DNA from: Pimelobacter simplex
GTDB taxonomy: Bacteria > Actinomycetota > Actinomycetes > Propionibacteriales > Nocardioidaceae
Direction: 5' to 3'
Assembly: GCA_016803235.1 (NCBI GenBank)
Contig: JADCLI010000001.1
Location: 1-64,000, forward strand
Length of the DNA: 64,000 nt
Of this stretch, positions 1 through 7,779 are shown in pieces (the stretch's first letter is position 1; each line of letters begins with the position of its first letter). The notes below the pieces were generated by a model. The model was not told where the DNA came from and searched no databases. It saw only the letters and a program-made list of their open reading frames with translations. Both the position numbers and the translations under genes were made by a program.

Positions 1-531
1 TGCACGATCGGCTTGAGCGGCTTGCCGAGGCCGCCCGCCCCCGACCCGTGCGCGCGGCCCGCGACGACGGCCTTCGTCCCGACCTCGATCACCGTCGACG
101 GCGTCGCCCGCAAGGCACGTGTGCTGGCCCTGCCGCGCGACGCGGCCGGGGTGCCCGGCGTACCGCCCGTGTCCGACAAGCTCTCCTTCGCGTGGGACCG
201 CGGTGGCATCGAGCCGGGGTCCGTCGAGGGGCACGTGCTGCTGAACACCCACACCTGGCCGGACGGCACCGCGATGGGCAACAAGCTGCTCGCCGGGCTA
301 CAGGTGGGCGGCCGGATCGAGCTGGCGACCGGCAGAGGCGAGGCCCGGCAGGTGGCCTGCTACCGGGTGACCGAGCGGACCGAGGTGCTCGCCACCGCCG
401 GCTTCCCGGGCTGGGACGCGGTCGACGGTCCGCCGGAGGTCGTGATCGTGGTCTGCTCGGGCAAGCGGCTCGGGCCGGGGAACTGGACCCACCGGACGCT
501 GTGGTTCGCCAGCCCGGCGACTGCTACCTGA
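1..531 (+). CDS. Class F sortase, 5' end cut by the window edge
   Basis: C-terminal part of a sortase of the actinobacterial class F type, a membrane-associated cysteine transpeptidase that cleaves LPXTG-like signals. The frame is open from base 1, so the true start and N-terminal membrane segment lie outside; a TTG at 13 is the first start-like codon inside. Counting from that TTG, the His-containing motif NTHTWPDG lies at about 78-85, the catalytic Cys at about 148 (VVCSG) and the Arg at about 161 (HRTLWFA), in the usual order. The gene ends tail-to-tail with an 8-bp overlap with the MFS gene at 524. It could serve the LPDTG protein at the right end of the window, but nothing links them directly. 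Confidence 0.8.
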   Translation, partial: CTIGLSGLPRPPAPDPCARPATTAFVPTSITVDGVARKARVLALPRDAAGVPGVPPVSDKLSFAWDRGGIEPGSVEGHVLLNTHTWPDGTAMGNKLLAGLQVGGRIELATGRGEARQVACYRVTERTEVLATAGFPGWDAVDGPPEVVIVVCSGKRLGPGNWTHRTLWFASPATAT

Positions 532-1792
532 CCGGTACGGCGACGGCCCGCCCGTTGACCGCCACCGGCAGATGTCGCTCGAGCACGCCCGTCACCACCG
601 CGATCGCCCCGCAGCCGAGCACCATCAGCCCGATCAGCGCCCCGGCCTGGCCGTGCTCGAGCAGCAGCCCGGCGACGACCGGGCCGGCGACCGTGCCGGC
701 CTGCACCGCCGCGGCGTTCAGTGCGTTGTAGCGCCCGCGCAGGTGGTCGGCGGCGAGGTCGTTGTTGATCGCGGGCAGCGTGGGCTGGAGCAGGGTCTCG
801 CCGACGCCGAAGACGATCCCGAAGCCGAGGAGGCCGGTGATCGCGAGGGCGCTGCCGGGAGCCAGCGCACCGGCGCCCATGAGCAGCCAGGCGGCCGCCC
901 AGAGCAGCGCCATCACGGCCAGCACCCGGGTCCGGCGTCGCCCGCGGATCCGGCCCATCACGGTGAACTGGAAGGCCACGATGACGAAGGTGTTGAGGGC
1001 GAACCCGAGCCCGATCATCTCGGTCGACAGCCCGGCCTCGCCGCGGGCGAAGGCGGGCAGGCCGACCTCGAACTGGCCGTAGCCGATGAAGGTGGCGACG
1101 AAGGTGAGCAGCGTCAGCCAGCGCACGGCGGGGCTGCGCAGGATGGTGCGGTACCCGCCCGCCCGGCCGGCCTCGAGGGTGCGCGGTGGATGGAGCACCC
1201 GGCCGTGCAGGTGACGCAGCGGGCCGAGGAAGAGTGCGAGCGGGATCAGGCCGGACGCGGCGTCGGCGAGGTAGATCGTCGTGAAGGTCTCCGGGCGGGC
1301 GACGTCGGCGAACAGGCCGCCGACGATGCCGCCGACCCCGAGGCCGAGATTGGTGAGCGCGAAGTTCACGCCGAAGTACTGCTGGCGCACCTCGCCCTCG
1401 ACCACGGTCGCGATGAGGGAGTTGAACGCCGGCCAGGACGCCCCGAAGTTGACGCCGAGCAGGAGCAGCGCGACCGCCGCGGCGACCGGCGTGGTCGCGA
1501 ACGCGAGCAGGATCGTGCCGGCCACCATCGCCGACTGGCCGCCGAGCATGACCACGCGGGCGCCGTACCGGTCGGTCAGGGCGCCGCTGGGACCGGTCAC
1601 CACGAATGCCGAGACGGCGATGAGCGCCATCAGCGTGCCGGAGAGGCCGAGGCCGAACCCGCGCACCTCGTGGAGGTAGATCAGCGTGAAGGGGAGGACC
1701 AGGCCGCGGCCGAGCGTCGAGACCGCCACCGTGGACAGCAGCCACCGGCCCTCGGTGGGAAGCGCGGTCCAGAACGACTTCAACGAGATCAT
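524..1792 (-). CDS. MFS transporter, tandem copy 1
   Basis: Twelve-helix major facilitator superfamily permease of 422 residues, probably a proton-driven drug or metabolite exporter in the cytoplasmic membrane. It starts MISLKSFWTALPTEGRWLL and carries the GPSGALTDRYGARVV loop typical of motif A between helices 2 and 3. It is clearly paralogous to the gene immediately upstream (1861-3129), with the same length and the same landmarks throughout, so the pair arose by tandem duplication. Separated from its paralogue by 68 bases with no obvious terminator, so it may be co-transcribed. Substrate unknown. Confidence 0.88.
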   Translation of the reverse strand: MISLKSFWTALPTEGRWLLSTVAVSTLGRGLVLPFTLIYLHEVRGFGLGLSGTLMALIAVSAFVVTGPSGALTDRYGARVVMLGGQSAMVAGTILLAFATTPVAAAVALLLLGVNFGASWPAFNSLIATVVEGEVRQQYFGVNFALTNLGLGVGGIVGGLFADVARPETFTTIYLADAASGLIPLALFLGPLRHLHGRVLHPPRTLEAGRAGGYRTILRSPAVRWLTLLTFVATFIGYGQFEVGLPAFARGEAGLSTEMIGLGFALNTFVIVAFQFTVMGRIRGRRRTRVLAVMALLWAAAWLLMGAGALAPGSALAITGLLGFGIVFGVGETLLQPTLPAINNDLAADHLRGRYNALNAAAVQAGTVAGPVVAGLLLEHGQAGALIGLMVLGCGAIAVVTGVLERHLPVAVNGRAVAVPVR

Positions 1793-1860
1793 GCGTGGAC
1801 CGTGTGCTTCACACCGGAAACCCTACGGTTGGGAAGGGTTCGCCACGAAATCGTGTGGAT

Positions 1861-3129
1861 TCAAACGACCTCGGTCGTGGGGGACGTCACGTCGGCGCGT
1901 CCGTTGGCGGCCGCCGGGACGTGACGCTCGAGCACCAGGGCCATCGCCGCGATGGCCGCGCAGCCCGCCACCATGACCGCGACGTACGCCGCCGCGAGGT
2001 CGTGCTCGAGCAGGAACCCCGCGACCACCGGACCGGCGATCGCGCCGCCCTGGAAGGCCGCGGCGGTGATCGCGTTGTAGCGGCCACGGGTGTGGTCGGT
2101 CGCGAGGTCGTTGGCCATCGCCGGGACCGTCGGCTGGAGCAGGGTCTCGCCGAGCGCGAACACGGCCATGTAGGCGAGCACGCCGGCGATCGCGAGAGCG
2201 CCACCGGGGACGACGCCGGCCGCGCCGAGCAGTCCCCAGGCGACCGCCCACACCAGGGCCATCACCACCATCACCCGCGTGCGCAGGTGGCGCTTGATCC
2301 GGTTGAGCACCGAGAACTGCAGCACGACGATGACCACGGTGTTGACGGCGAAGGCCAGGCCGATGGTGCGGGTCGAGACCTCGGCGGCCTGGCGGGCGAA
2401 GCCCGGGAAGCCGGCCTCGTGCTGGCCGTAGCCGATGAAGGTGCCGACGAAGGTGAGCAGGGTCAGCCAGCGCACGGCCGGCTGCCTGAGGATCGCGAGG
2501 TAGCCGACGCCGGTGGTCCCGCCGTCGTCCTCCGGGGTGCTCGCCCGGCCGTGGACGTGGCGCAGCGGGCCCAGCAGCAGCGCGAGCGGCACCAGCCCGG
2601 TCAGGGCGTCGCCGACGAAGATCGCGGTGAACGTGCCCGGCCGGTCGACGTCGGCGAACAGGCCGCCGACCACCCCGCCGACGCCGATGCCGAGGTTGAC
2701 CAGGGCGAAGTTGACCCCGAAGTACTGCTGGCGCACCTCGCCGCTCACCACCGCCGCGATCAGCGCGTTGAACGCCGGCCAGGAGACGCCGAAGTTGAAG
2801 CCGACGAGCACCAGCGCCACCGCCGCCACGGCGGGGGTGGTCGCGAAGGCGAGGATCAGGTTGCCCACGATCATCGCGGCCAGACCGGCGAGGAGCACCG
2901 CGCGGGCGCCGTACCGGTCCACCATCGCGCCGCTCGGTCCGGTCACGAGGAAGCCGACGACCGCGATGAGCGCCATCAGGGTGCCGGACAGACCGAGCTC
3001 GAACCCGCGGACCTCGTGCAGGTAGATCAGCGTGAACGGCAGGGTCAGGCCGCGGCCCAGGGTCTGGATCGCGACCGTCGACAGCAGCCAGCGGCCCTCG
3101 GAGGGCAGGGCCGCCCAGAAGGTCCTCAC
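1861..3129 (-). CDS. MFS transporter, tandem copy 2
   Basis: Second MFS permease, 422 residues when started at the GTG at 3129, which overlaps the TGA of the TfoX-like gene as GTGA. This start is preferred over an ATG-like codon at 3174 because it gives exactly the length of the downstream paralogue and the matching N-terminus (RTFWAALPSEGRW against KSFWTALPTEGRW). Contains the motif A loop GPSGAMVDRYGARAV. Translationally coupled to the TfoX-like gene. Likely efflux; substrate not deducible from sequence. Confidence 0.88.
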   Translation of the reverse strand: MRTFWAALPSEGRWLLSTVAIQTLGRGLTLPFTLIYLHEVRGFELGLSGTLMALIAVVGFLVTGPSGAMVDRYGARAVLLAGLAAMIVGNLILAFATTPAVAAVALVLVGFNFGVSWPAFNALIAAVVSGEVRQQYFGVNFALVNLGIGVGGVVGGLFADVDRPGTFTAIFVGDALTGLVPLALLLGPLRHVHGRASTPEDDGGTTGVGYLAILRQPAVRWLTLLTFVGTFIGYGQHEAGFPGFARQAAEVSTRTIGLAFAVNTVVIVVLQFSVLNRIKRHLRTRVMVVMALVWAVAWGLLGAAGVVPGGALAIAGVLAYMAVFALGETLLQPTVPAMANDLATDHTRGRYNAITAAAFQGGAIAGPVVAGFLLEHDLAAAYVAVMVAGCAAIAAMALVLERHVPAAANGRADVTSPTTEVV

Positions 3130-3473
3130 TTCGGTGGCAGCGTCGCGGCGTACGACGCGCCGCGGTGCACCCACGCACCGAGCGCCTCGTCGGTCGCGAC
3201 GTCGGCGAGGTCGACGCGCAGCCAGCCGCTCATCGCGCGCCCGCGCATCTCCATCGGGTAGGCCGCCGTCGTGGCGACCAGCTCGTCACCCTCGGCCGGG
3301 TCGACGCGCACCATCAGGCCACCCTGGCCGCTGGCCGCGACCGCCATGTTGCCGCCGACCATGAAGCCCAGCCCGCCGAACATCCTCTTCTCGGTCAGCT
3401 CCCGGCCGGCGGCACCGGGCTCGTCCGCGAGGAGGTCGCGGACCCGGCCGGCCAGCTCTTCGTCGTACGCCAT
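3126..3473 (-). CDS. TfoX N-terminal domain protein
   Basis: A 115-residue protein matching the TfoX/Sxy N-terminal domain: KRMFGGLGFMVGGNMAVA in the first half, then a LMVRVDP segment. In gammaproteobacteria TfoX activates competence genes, but in actinobacteria the single-domain forms have no established role. A TAGCCT -10 box sits six bases before the ATG on the minus strand and no ribosome binding site is visible, so the message is probably leaderless. The stop overlaps the start of the MFS gene at 3129, so the two are probably one transcript. Confidence 0.8.
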   Translation of the reverse strand: MAYDEELAGRVRDLLADEPGAAGRELTEKRMFGGLGFMVGGNMAVAASGQGGLMVRVDPAEGDELVATTAAYPMEMRGRAMSGWLRVDLADVATDEALGAWVHRGASYAATLPPK

Positions 3474-3516
3474 GACAGCAGGCTAGGACGCGCCGCCGAC
3501 ATCGATCGAGCTGATT

Positions 3517-4092
3517 TCAGGACGGCTGCCACGACGGGTCGCGGCCGATGAACCCGACCAGCTGGTCCTGCCAGCGTGCATCCTCGGCGACCGGGACCCG
3601 CGCACCGTACTGCCCGCTCTGGCGGAGCATCTCGTCGAGCGGTGCCATCCCCTCGACCATCACCCGGCAGCGCTCCTCGTCGAGGGTGTCGTCCTGGCCG
3701 GTGGCGCGGGCGAGGTCCCAGGTGTGCATGAAGACGTCGCCGGTGTAGAACTCCGAGATCGCACGGGGGAGCGGCATCTGGGGAAGCCGCGGGTGCGCGA
3801 AGGTGACCTCGGCGTTGGCCGGGTCGTCGAGGACGGCCTGGACCGCGGCCGCGTGGTGCTCCCATGCCGCGACCGGGTCGACGTCGAGGTCCGGGCCGGG
3901 CGCCAGCTTGATGTCGGAGCCGTCGGCGAGGAACGCCGGGAACCACTCGACGAGGTGACGCACGACGTCGCGCGCCCTCCACTCCTGCACGGGTGTGGGG
4001 GCGTCCCACCCGTCCGCCGCCACGCCCCGGACGCGATCGCCGAAAGTGCCCGCGATGCTGCGGTGCTCCTCGGCCGGGTTGCCGGGGATCAC
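3517..4092 (-). CDS. TIGR03086-type DinB/maleylpyruvate isomerase-fold protein
   Basis: 191 residues, starts with GTG overlapping the TGA of the preceding gene (GTGA). The four-helix DinB/MDMPI fold is indicated by DVVRHLVEWFPAFL near residue 47 and the FMHTWDLARATG motif near 120, which hold the metal-binding histidines of the TIGR03086 family. These proteins are presumed metal-dependent transferases using a low-molecular-weight thiol such as mycothiol, but few have known substrates. Third gene of the ArsR operon, so probably co-induced with it. Confidence 0.8.
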   Translation of the reverse strand: MIPGNPAEEHRSIAGTFGDRVRGVAADGWDAPTPVQEWRARDVVRHLVEWFPAFLADGSDIKLAPGPDLDVDPVAAWEHHAAAVQAVLDDPANAEVTFAHPRLPQMPLPRAISEFYTGDVFMHTWDLARATGQDDTLDEERCRVMVEGMAPLDEMLRQSGQYGARVPVAEDARWQDQLVGFIGRDPSWQPS

Positions 4093-4595
4093 TGCTGGGC
4101 CCCGGTGAGGGAGGCGAGCAGGCGGTCGAGGGCGGCGTATCCCTCGTTGATCCCGACCTCCATGCCGCTGGCGAGCATGCCCGCGCGCGACTCGAAGTCG
4201 TAGACCACCGAGAGCGCCTCGAGCCGGCAGCGGCCGCCGGGCAGCTCGACGAAGACCATCGTGTCGAGGCTGACCGCGTCGGGCATCTCCTCGAAGCCGA
4301 AGGTCTGCACGATCTTCTCGTTCTCGTCGACCCGGTGCACCGCGCCGTAGAAGTGCGCGACCTCCTCACCGTCGCGCAGCGCGGTGTAGCGGTACTCGCC
4401 ACCGGTGCGGATGTCCCACACGTCGATCGCCATCCCGATCGAGTCGGGGCCCATCCACTGCTTGACCAGGTCGGGCTCGACGTGGGCGCGGAAGACGAGC
4501 TCGCGCGGGGCGTCGAACTCGCGGACGATCCGGACCGTGGGGACGTCGGGGTCCGCCTCGATCAGGACCTCGGGGGCCGTGCTGCTCGTGGTCAT
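4089..4595 (-). CDS. SRPBCC (AHSA1-like) family protein
   Basis: 168 residues from the ATG at 4595, chosen because it overlaps the ArsR stop as ATGA and has a GAAGGAGC ribosome binding site; the open frame upstream is only read-through of the ArsR gene. The START-like fold of AHSA1 proteins is indicated by VRIVREFDAPRELVFRA, WMGPDS and GGEYRYTA, the last part carrying the long C-terminal helix. ArsR-AHSA1 gene pairs are very common in bacteria, and the AHSA1 member is thought to bind a hydrophobic ligand. Middle gene of a three-gene operon with 4-bp overlaps on both sides. Confidence 0.87.
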   Translation of the reverse strand: MTTSSTAPEVLIEADPDVPTVRIVREFDAPRELVFRAHVEPDLVKQWMGPDSIGMAIDVWDIRTGGEYRYTALRDGEEVAHFYGAVHRVDENEKIVQTFGFEEMPDAVSLDTMVFVELPGGRCRLEALSVVYDFESRAGMLASGMEVGINEGYAALDRLLASLTGAQQ

Positions 4596-4972
4596 CCTGC
4601 TGCTCCTTCGTGTCGCTGCGTGCTCGTTTCGGTGTCGGTGTCCTTGCCCTGCATCCGGGCGAGGACCTGGTCCAGTCGTCGGTAGCGCTCCTCGGCCTGC
4701 TGCCGGTAGCGCTCGATCCACTTCGTCATCAGGTCGAACACCTCCGCATCCAGGTGCACCGGTCGCCGCTGCGCGTCACGGCTGCGCCGCACCAGGCCCG
4801 CCTCCTCTAGCACCTTGAGGTGCTTGGAGACCGCCTGGAGCGAGACGTCGTACGGCGCCGCGAGCTCGCTCACCGTCGCGTCGCCCGCCGCCAGGCGGGC
4901 CACCATGTCGCGCCGGGTCGGGTCGGCCAGGGCGCCGAAGACCCGCGACAGCCGGTCGTCTTGCTCAACCAC
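4592..4972 (-). CDS. ArsR-family winged-helix repressor
   Basis: 126-residue regulator from the GTG at 4972. The winged helix is plain: RVFGALADPTRRDMVARL, then the recognition helix VSLQAVSKHLKVLEEAGLV. No cysteine metal site such as ELCVCDL is present, so a small-molecule or protein signal is more likely than a metal. The start is set by the promoter: TTGACA (5003-5008), 17-base spacer, TCTAAT (4980-4985), which puts transcription start on or next to this GTG, giving a leaderless message. Two near-identical palindromes flank the promoter, suggesting autorepression of the whole operon. Confidence 0.87.
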   Translation of the reverse strand: MVEQDDRLSRVFGALADPTRRDMVARLAAGDATVSELAAPYDVSLQAVSKHLKVLEEAGLVRRSRDAQRRPVHLDAEVFDLMTKWIERYRQQAEERYRRLDQVLARMQGKDTDTETSTQRHEGAAG

Positions 4973-5020
4973 ATGGTTGATTAGACGCCTGACGACCGGC
5001 GTTGTCAACCAGTGGGTTGA
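4965..5020 (-). promoter_or_regulatory. ArsR operon promoter between two matching palindromes
   Basis: On the minus strand TTGACA (5003-5008) and TCTAAT (4980-4985) are separated by 17 bases, close to the sigma-70 optimum. A 16-bp palindrome TCAACCACATGGTTGA lies at 4965-4980 over the transcription/translation start, and TCAACCAGTGGGTTGA lies at 5005-5020 over the -35 box, 40 bp apart. Half-site TCAACC is the same in all four arms. This is the layout of an autoregulated ArsR-type operator pair. Confidence 0.78.
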
Positions 5021-5030
5021 GGACGACGTC

Positions 5031-5050
5031 GCGGTTTGGTCCCAAACCGC
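5031..5050. repeat. Inverted repeat GCGGTTTGG-TC-CCAAACCGC
   Basis: Perfect 9-bp inverted repeat with a 2-base centre. The same arms recur at 5072-5091 inside the larger hairpin, so two copies of one palindromic unit lie 41 bp apart between the Nudix gene and the ArsR promoter. Confidence 0.7.
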
Positions 5051-5060
5051 ACGCTCCATC

Positions 5061-5102
5061 GGCGTGTCGTCGCGGTTTGGGACCAAACCGCAACGACACG
5101 CC
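5061..5102 (-). terminator. 42-base hairpin after the NAD salvage operon
   Basis: Nearly perfect stem: GGCGTGTCGT, one mismatch, GCGGTTTGG, a 2-base centre, then CCAAACCGC, mismatch, ACGACACGCC. It starts nine bases past the Nudix stop codon (5111) on the minus strand. There is no U-tract, as is common for actinobacterial terminators. It may equally be a copy of a dispersed palindromic repeat. Confidence 0.6.
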
Positions 5103-5110
5103 GCGCCGGA

Positions 5111-5827
5111 TCAGCCCCGCGCCATCGGCGGCTGGACGACGGTCGCGGTGCCGCGCCGGTACAGCAGCGCCCGCCGCCCGCCGGCTTCCGTCGCCTCGCC
5201 CCGGACGTCGGTGGGGACGACGAACCCCTCCGTGCCGAGGACCTTCCGCCGGAAGTTGCCGAGGTCCGGAGGCGTGCCCCAGACGGCGGCGTACACGCGG
5301 CGCAGCTCGGGCAGCGTGAACGGCTCGGCGACGAACTCGGTGGCCAGCGTGGTGTACTCCAGCTTGGCCCGGACCCGCTCGCGGGCGTCGAGCAGGATCT
5401 GGCGGTGGTCGAAGGCGAGGGTGGGTCCGTCGATGTCCGCGGTGCCCTCCAGCAGGTCGTCGACCACCCACCAGCGCGCGTCGGCGGCGTCGGTGCCGGC
5501 CTGCGGCTCGGGCAGGTCGGGGGCCAGGGCCACGTGGGCGATGGACACCACGCGCTGGCGGGGGTCGCGGTCGGGGGCGGAGTAGGTGCGCAGCTGTTCG
5601 AGGTGGCCGGGGAACCGGTCCATCCCCGTCTCCTCGCGCAGCTCGCGCCAGGCCGCCTGCTCGGCGTCCTCGTCCGGCTCGACGAACCCTCCGGGCAACG
5701 CCCACGAGCCCGCGAACGGCTCCTCGCCACGCTCGACGAGCAGCACGGCGAGCGCTCCGTCACGGATCGTGAACACGGCCAGGTCGACGGCGACCGCGAA
5801 CGGCGGGTGCTCGGAGGTGTAGGTCAT
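5111..5827 (-). CDS. nrtR: Nudix hydrolase with winged-helix tail (NrtR-like NAD regulator)
   Basis: 238 residues. An intact Nudix box (GX5EX7REUXEEXGU) lies at about residues 47-69, followed by a C-terminal winged-helix region ([17 protein letters not shown], then NFRRKVLG) as in the NrtR family, where the Nudix domain senses ADP-ribose and the helix domain represses NAD genes. The intact box suggests it may also hydrolyse a nucleotide-diphosphate substrate. The start ATG overlaps the stop of the pncB-pncA fusion, and that operon context supports a role in NAD homeostasis. A plain ADP-ribose pyrophosphatase is the alternative. Confidence 0.78.
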   Translation of the reverse strand: MTYTSEHPPFAVAVDLAVFTIRDGALAVLLVERGEEPFAGSWALPGGFVEPDEDAEQAAWRELREETGMDRFPGHLEQLRTYSAPDRDPRQRVVSIAHVALAPDLPEPQAGTDAADARWWVVDDLLEGTADIDGPTLAFDHRQILLDARERVRAKLEYTTLATEFVAEPFTLPELRRVYAAVWGTPPDLGNFRRKVLGTEGFVVPTDVRGEATEAGGRRALLYRRGTATVVQPPMARG

Positions 5828-6408
5828 CGCCCGACCTCCACGCCGGCCGCGGCCAGCTCCTCGAGCGCCGCCTTCGACGAGTCCGGGGCGACGCCGGCGT
5901 GCAGGCCGTCGAGCAGCCGGACCCGGAAGCCGGCCCTCGCCGCGTCGAGCGCGGTGGCCCGTACGCAGTAGTCGGTGGCGATGCCCGTGACGTCGACCTC
6001 GGTCACGCCGGCCGCGCGCAGCACCTCGGCGAGCCGGTCGCCCTCGGCGGTGACGCCCTCGAAGGCCGAGTACGCCGGCTCGCCCATGCCCTTGACGACG
6101 TGGTGCGTCACCGCGTCGGTGGCCAGCTCCGGCGCGTACTCGGAGCCGGCCTCGCCCTGCACGCAGTGCACCGGCCACGTGGTCACGAAGTCCGGCTCCT
6201 CGCCGGGGGCGTGGAAGTGGCCGCCGTTGGTCTCGCCGGCGTGGTGCCAGTCGCGCGAGGCCGCCACGACGGCGTAGTCGCCCGCGTGCGCCGCCAGGTG
6301 CTCGCTGATCCGCTCGGCGACCTCGCGGCCGCCCGTGACGCCGAGCGAGCCGCCCTCGACGAAGTCGTTCTGGACGTCGACGACGACCAGGGCGCGGGTG
6401 GTGTCCAT
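5824..6408 (-). CDS. pncA: PncA module, possible independent start inside the fusion
   Basis: Internal in-frame ATG at 6408 (residue 438 of the fusion) begins [16 protein letters not shown], a normal nicotinamidase N-terminus, giving a 194-residue protein of the usual length for the family. GAGAGGAG lies just upstream with good spacing on the minus strand. Either a separate pncA whose upstream neighbour lost its stop codon, or a domain also translated on its own. Confidence 0.5.
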   Translation of the reverse strand: MDTTRALVVVDVQNDFVEGGSLGVTGGREVAERISEHLAAHAGDYAVVAASRDWHHAGETNGGHFHAPGEEPDFVTTWPVHCVQGEAGSEYAPELATDAVTHHVVKGMGEPAYSAFEGVTAEGDRLAEVLRAAGVTEVDVTGIATDYCVRATALDAARAGFRVRLLDGLHAGVAPDSSKAALEELAAAGVEVGR

Positions 6409-7719
6409 TGCTGTCTCCTCTCGAAGCATGGTGGTGAGGTACGCCGGACCGGCGGCGACCGTGCGCGCCTCGGCCGGCAGGGTGGCCAGGGTCGCGGCGG
6501 CGAAGTCGCGCACCTCGGCGAGCGTCGGCCGGTGCACGACCTCGCCGGCCCGGACCAGTGCGACCTGGACCGGCCGGGCGCCGGGGCCGGGCGGGGGAGC
6601 GTCCTGCCCGGTGAACCACTCGGCGACGAGGGTGCCGCCCGCGTCGTACTCGCGGAAGGCGTGCTTGCGGCCGCCGACCGAGCCCTTGTCCTTGGACTTC
6701 TTGGCCACCGAGCGCAGCGGCTCGCCGGGTGCGTCGGCGATCGCGACCAGCTTGTAGACCATGCTCGCCGTCGGGTGGCCCGAGCCGGTGGCGACGCGGG
6801 TGCCGACGCCGTACCCGTCGATGGGGGCGTCCGCGAGCGCGGTGATCACGAACTCGTCGAGGTCGCTGGTGACCACGATCCGGGTCTGCGTGGCGCCGAG
6901 CGAGTCGAGCAGCTGGCGCGCCTTGTGGGACTCCTCGGCCAGGTCGCCCGAGTCGATCCGGACCGCGCCGAGCCCGGTGCCCGCCACCTCGACCGCGGTG
7001 CGGATGCCGGCGGCGATGTCGTAGGTGTCGACCAGCAGCGTCGTGCCGACCCCCAATGCCTCGACCTGGCTGCGGAAGGCATCGGCCTCGGTGTCGTGCG
7101 CGAGCGTGAACGCGTGCGCCGCGGTGCCGGCGGTCGGTACGCCGAAGCGCCGGCCGGCGGCGAGGTTGCTCGTCGTCGCGAACCCGGCGAGGTACGCCGC
7201 CCGCGCGGTCGCGACCGCCGCCTCCTCGTGGGTGCGCCGCCCGCCCATCTCGATGATCGGCCGGCCGCCGGCGGCGTCGACCATGCGGGCGGCCGCGCTG
7301 GCGATGGCCGTGTCGTGGTTGAGGATGCTCAGTGCCAGCGTCTCCAGCAGCAGGCACTCCCCGAGCGTCCCGGTGACCGTGAGGATCGGGCTGCCGGGGA
7401 AGTAGAGGTCGCCCTCGCGGTAGCCGTCGATGTCGCCGGAGAACCGGAAGTCCGCCAGCCACCGGGCGGTCTCGGCGCCGATGACCCCCTGCTCCCGCAG
7501 CCACGCGAGCTCGTCGGCGTCGTAGGTGAAGTGCTCGATCGCCTCCAGCAGCCGGCCGAGCCCGGCGAGCATGCCGTACCGGCGGCCGTCGGGCAGGCGG
7601 CGGGCGAAGGCCTCGAAGACCGCCGGTCGCCCGGCGCTGCCGTCGCGCACGAAGGAGTCGAGCATGGTGAGCTCGTAGCGGTCGGTGAGCAGTCCGGTGG
7701 TCGGGACGAGGGGGTCCAT
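5824..7719 (-). CDS. pncB: PncB-PncA fusion: nicotinate phosphoribosyltransferase plus nicotinamidase
   Basis: One uninterrupted 631-codon frame. Residues 1 to about 437 are nicotinate phosphoribosyltransferase ([10 protein letters not shown] at the start, VRIDSGDL, then [14 protein letters not shown]), which makes nicotinate mononucleotide from nicotinate and PRPP. Residues 438-631 are a nicotinamidase of the isochorismatase fold (VVVDVQNDF with the catalytic Asp, [14 protein letters not shown] metal site, TDYCVRAT with the nucleophilic Cys), which makes nicotinate from nicotinamide. The two steps are consecutive in NAD salvage. These are normally separate genes; here no stop divides them, yet a ribosome binding site and ATG (6408) sit at the junction, so both a fusion and a free PncA may be made. 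Ribosome binding site GAGGAG precedes the ATG at 7719. Confidence 0.85.
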   Translation of the reverse strand: MDPLVPTTGLLTDRYELTMLDSFVRDGSAGRPAVFEAFARRLPDGRRYGMLAGLGRLLEAIEHFTYDADELAWLREQGVIGAETARWLADFRFSGDIDGYREGDLYFPGSPILTVTGTLGECLLLETLALSILNHDTAIASAAARMVDAAGGRPIIEMGGRRTHEEAAVATARAAYLAGFATTSNLAAGRRFGVPTAGTAAHAFTLAHDTEADAFRSQVEALGVGTTLLVDTYDIAAGIRTAVEVAGTGLGAVRIDSGDLAEESHKARQLLDSLGATQTRIVVTSDLDEFVITALADAPIDGYGVGTRVATGSGHPTASMVYKLVAIADAPGEPLRSVAKKSKDKGSVGGRKHAFREYDAGGTLVAEWFTGQDAPPPGPGARPVQVALVRAGEVVHRPTLAEVRDFAAATLATLPAEARTVAAGPAYLTTMLREETAMDTTRALVVVDVQNDFVEGGSLGVTGGREVAERISEHLAAHAGDYAVVAASRDWHHAGETNGGHFHAPGEEPDFVTTWPVHCVQGEAGSEYAPELATDAVTHHVVKGMGEPAYSAFEGVTAEGDRLAEVLRAAGVTEVDVTGIATDYCVRATALDAARAGFRVRLLDGLHAGVAPDSSKAALEELAAAGVEVGR

Positions 7720-7737
7720 CGCAGCTCCTCGATGTTG

Positions 7738-7752
7738 TAGTCATTCTGACTA
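7738..7752. promoter_or_regulatory. Candidate NAD-operon operator TAGTCA-TTC-TGACTA
   Basis: Perfect 6-3-6 inverted repeat, extended by further matching T/A bases on each side, in the 60-base gap between pncB and the divergent methyltransferase gene. On the minus strand it overlaps a TATAGT -10-like box, 19 bases before the pncB ATG. The obvious candidate binder is the NrtR-like protein encoded in the same operon. Confidence 0.55.
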
Positions 7753-7779
7753 TAACAGGCTTCCTCTAATCTCCCCAGC

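Noticed and set aside
5111..7744. An 877-codon frame that ends in the Nudix domain
   Set aside because: Only its last part is the true Nudix gene (5111-5827); the first part is the pncB-pncA gene read in the wrong frame.
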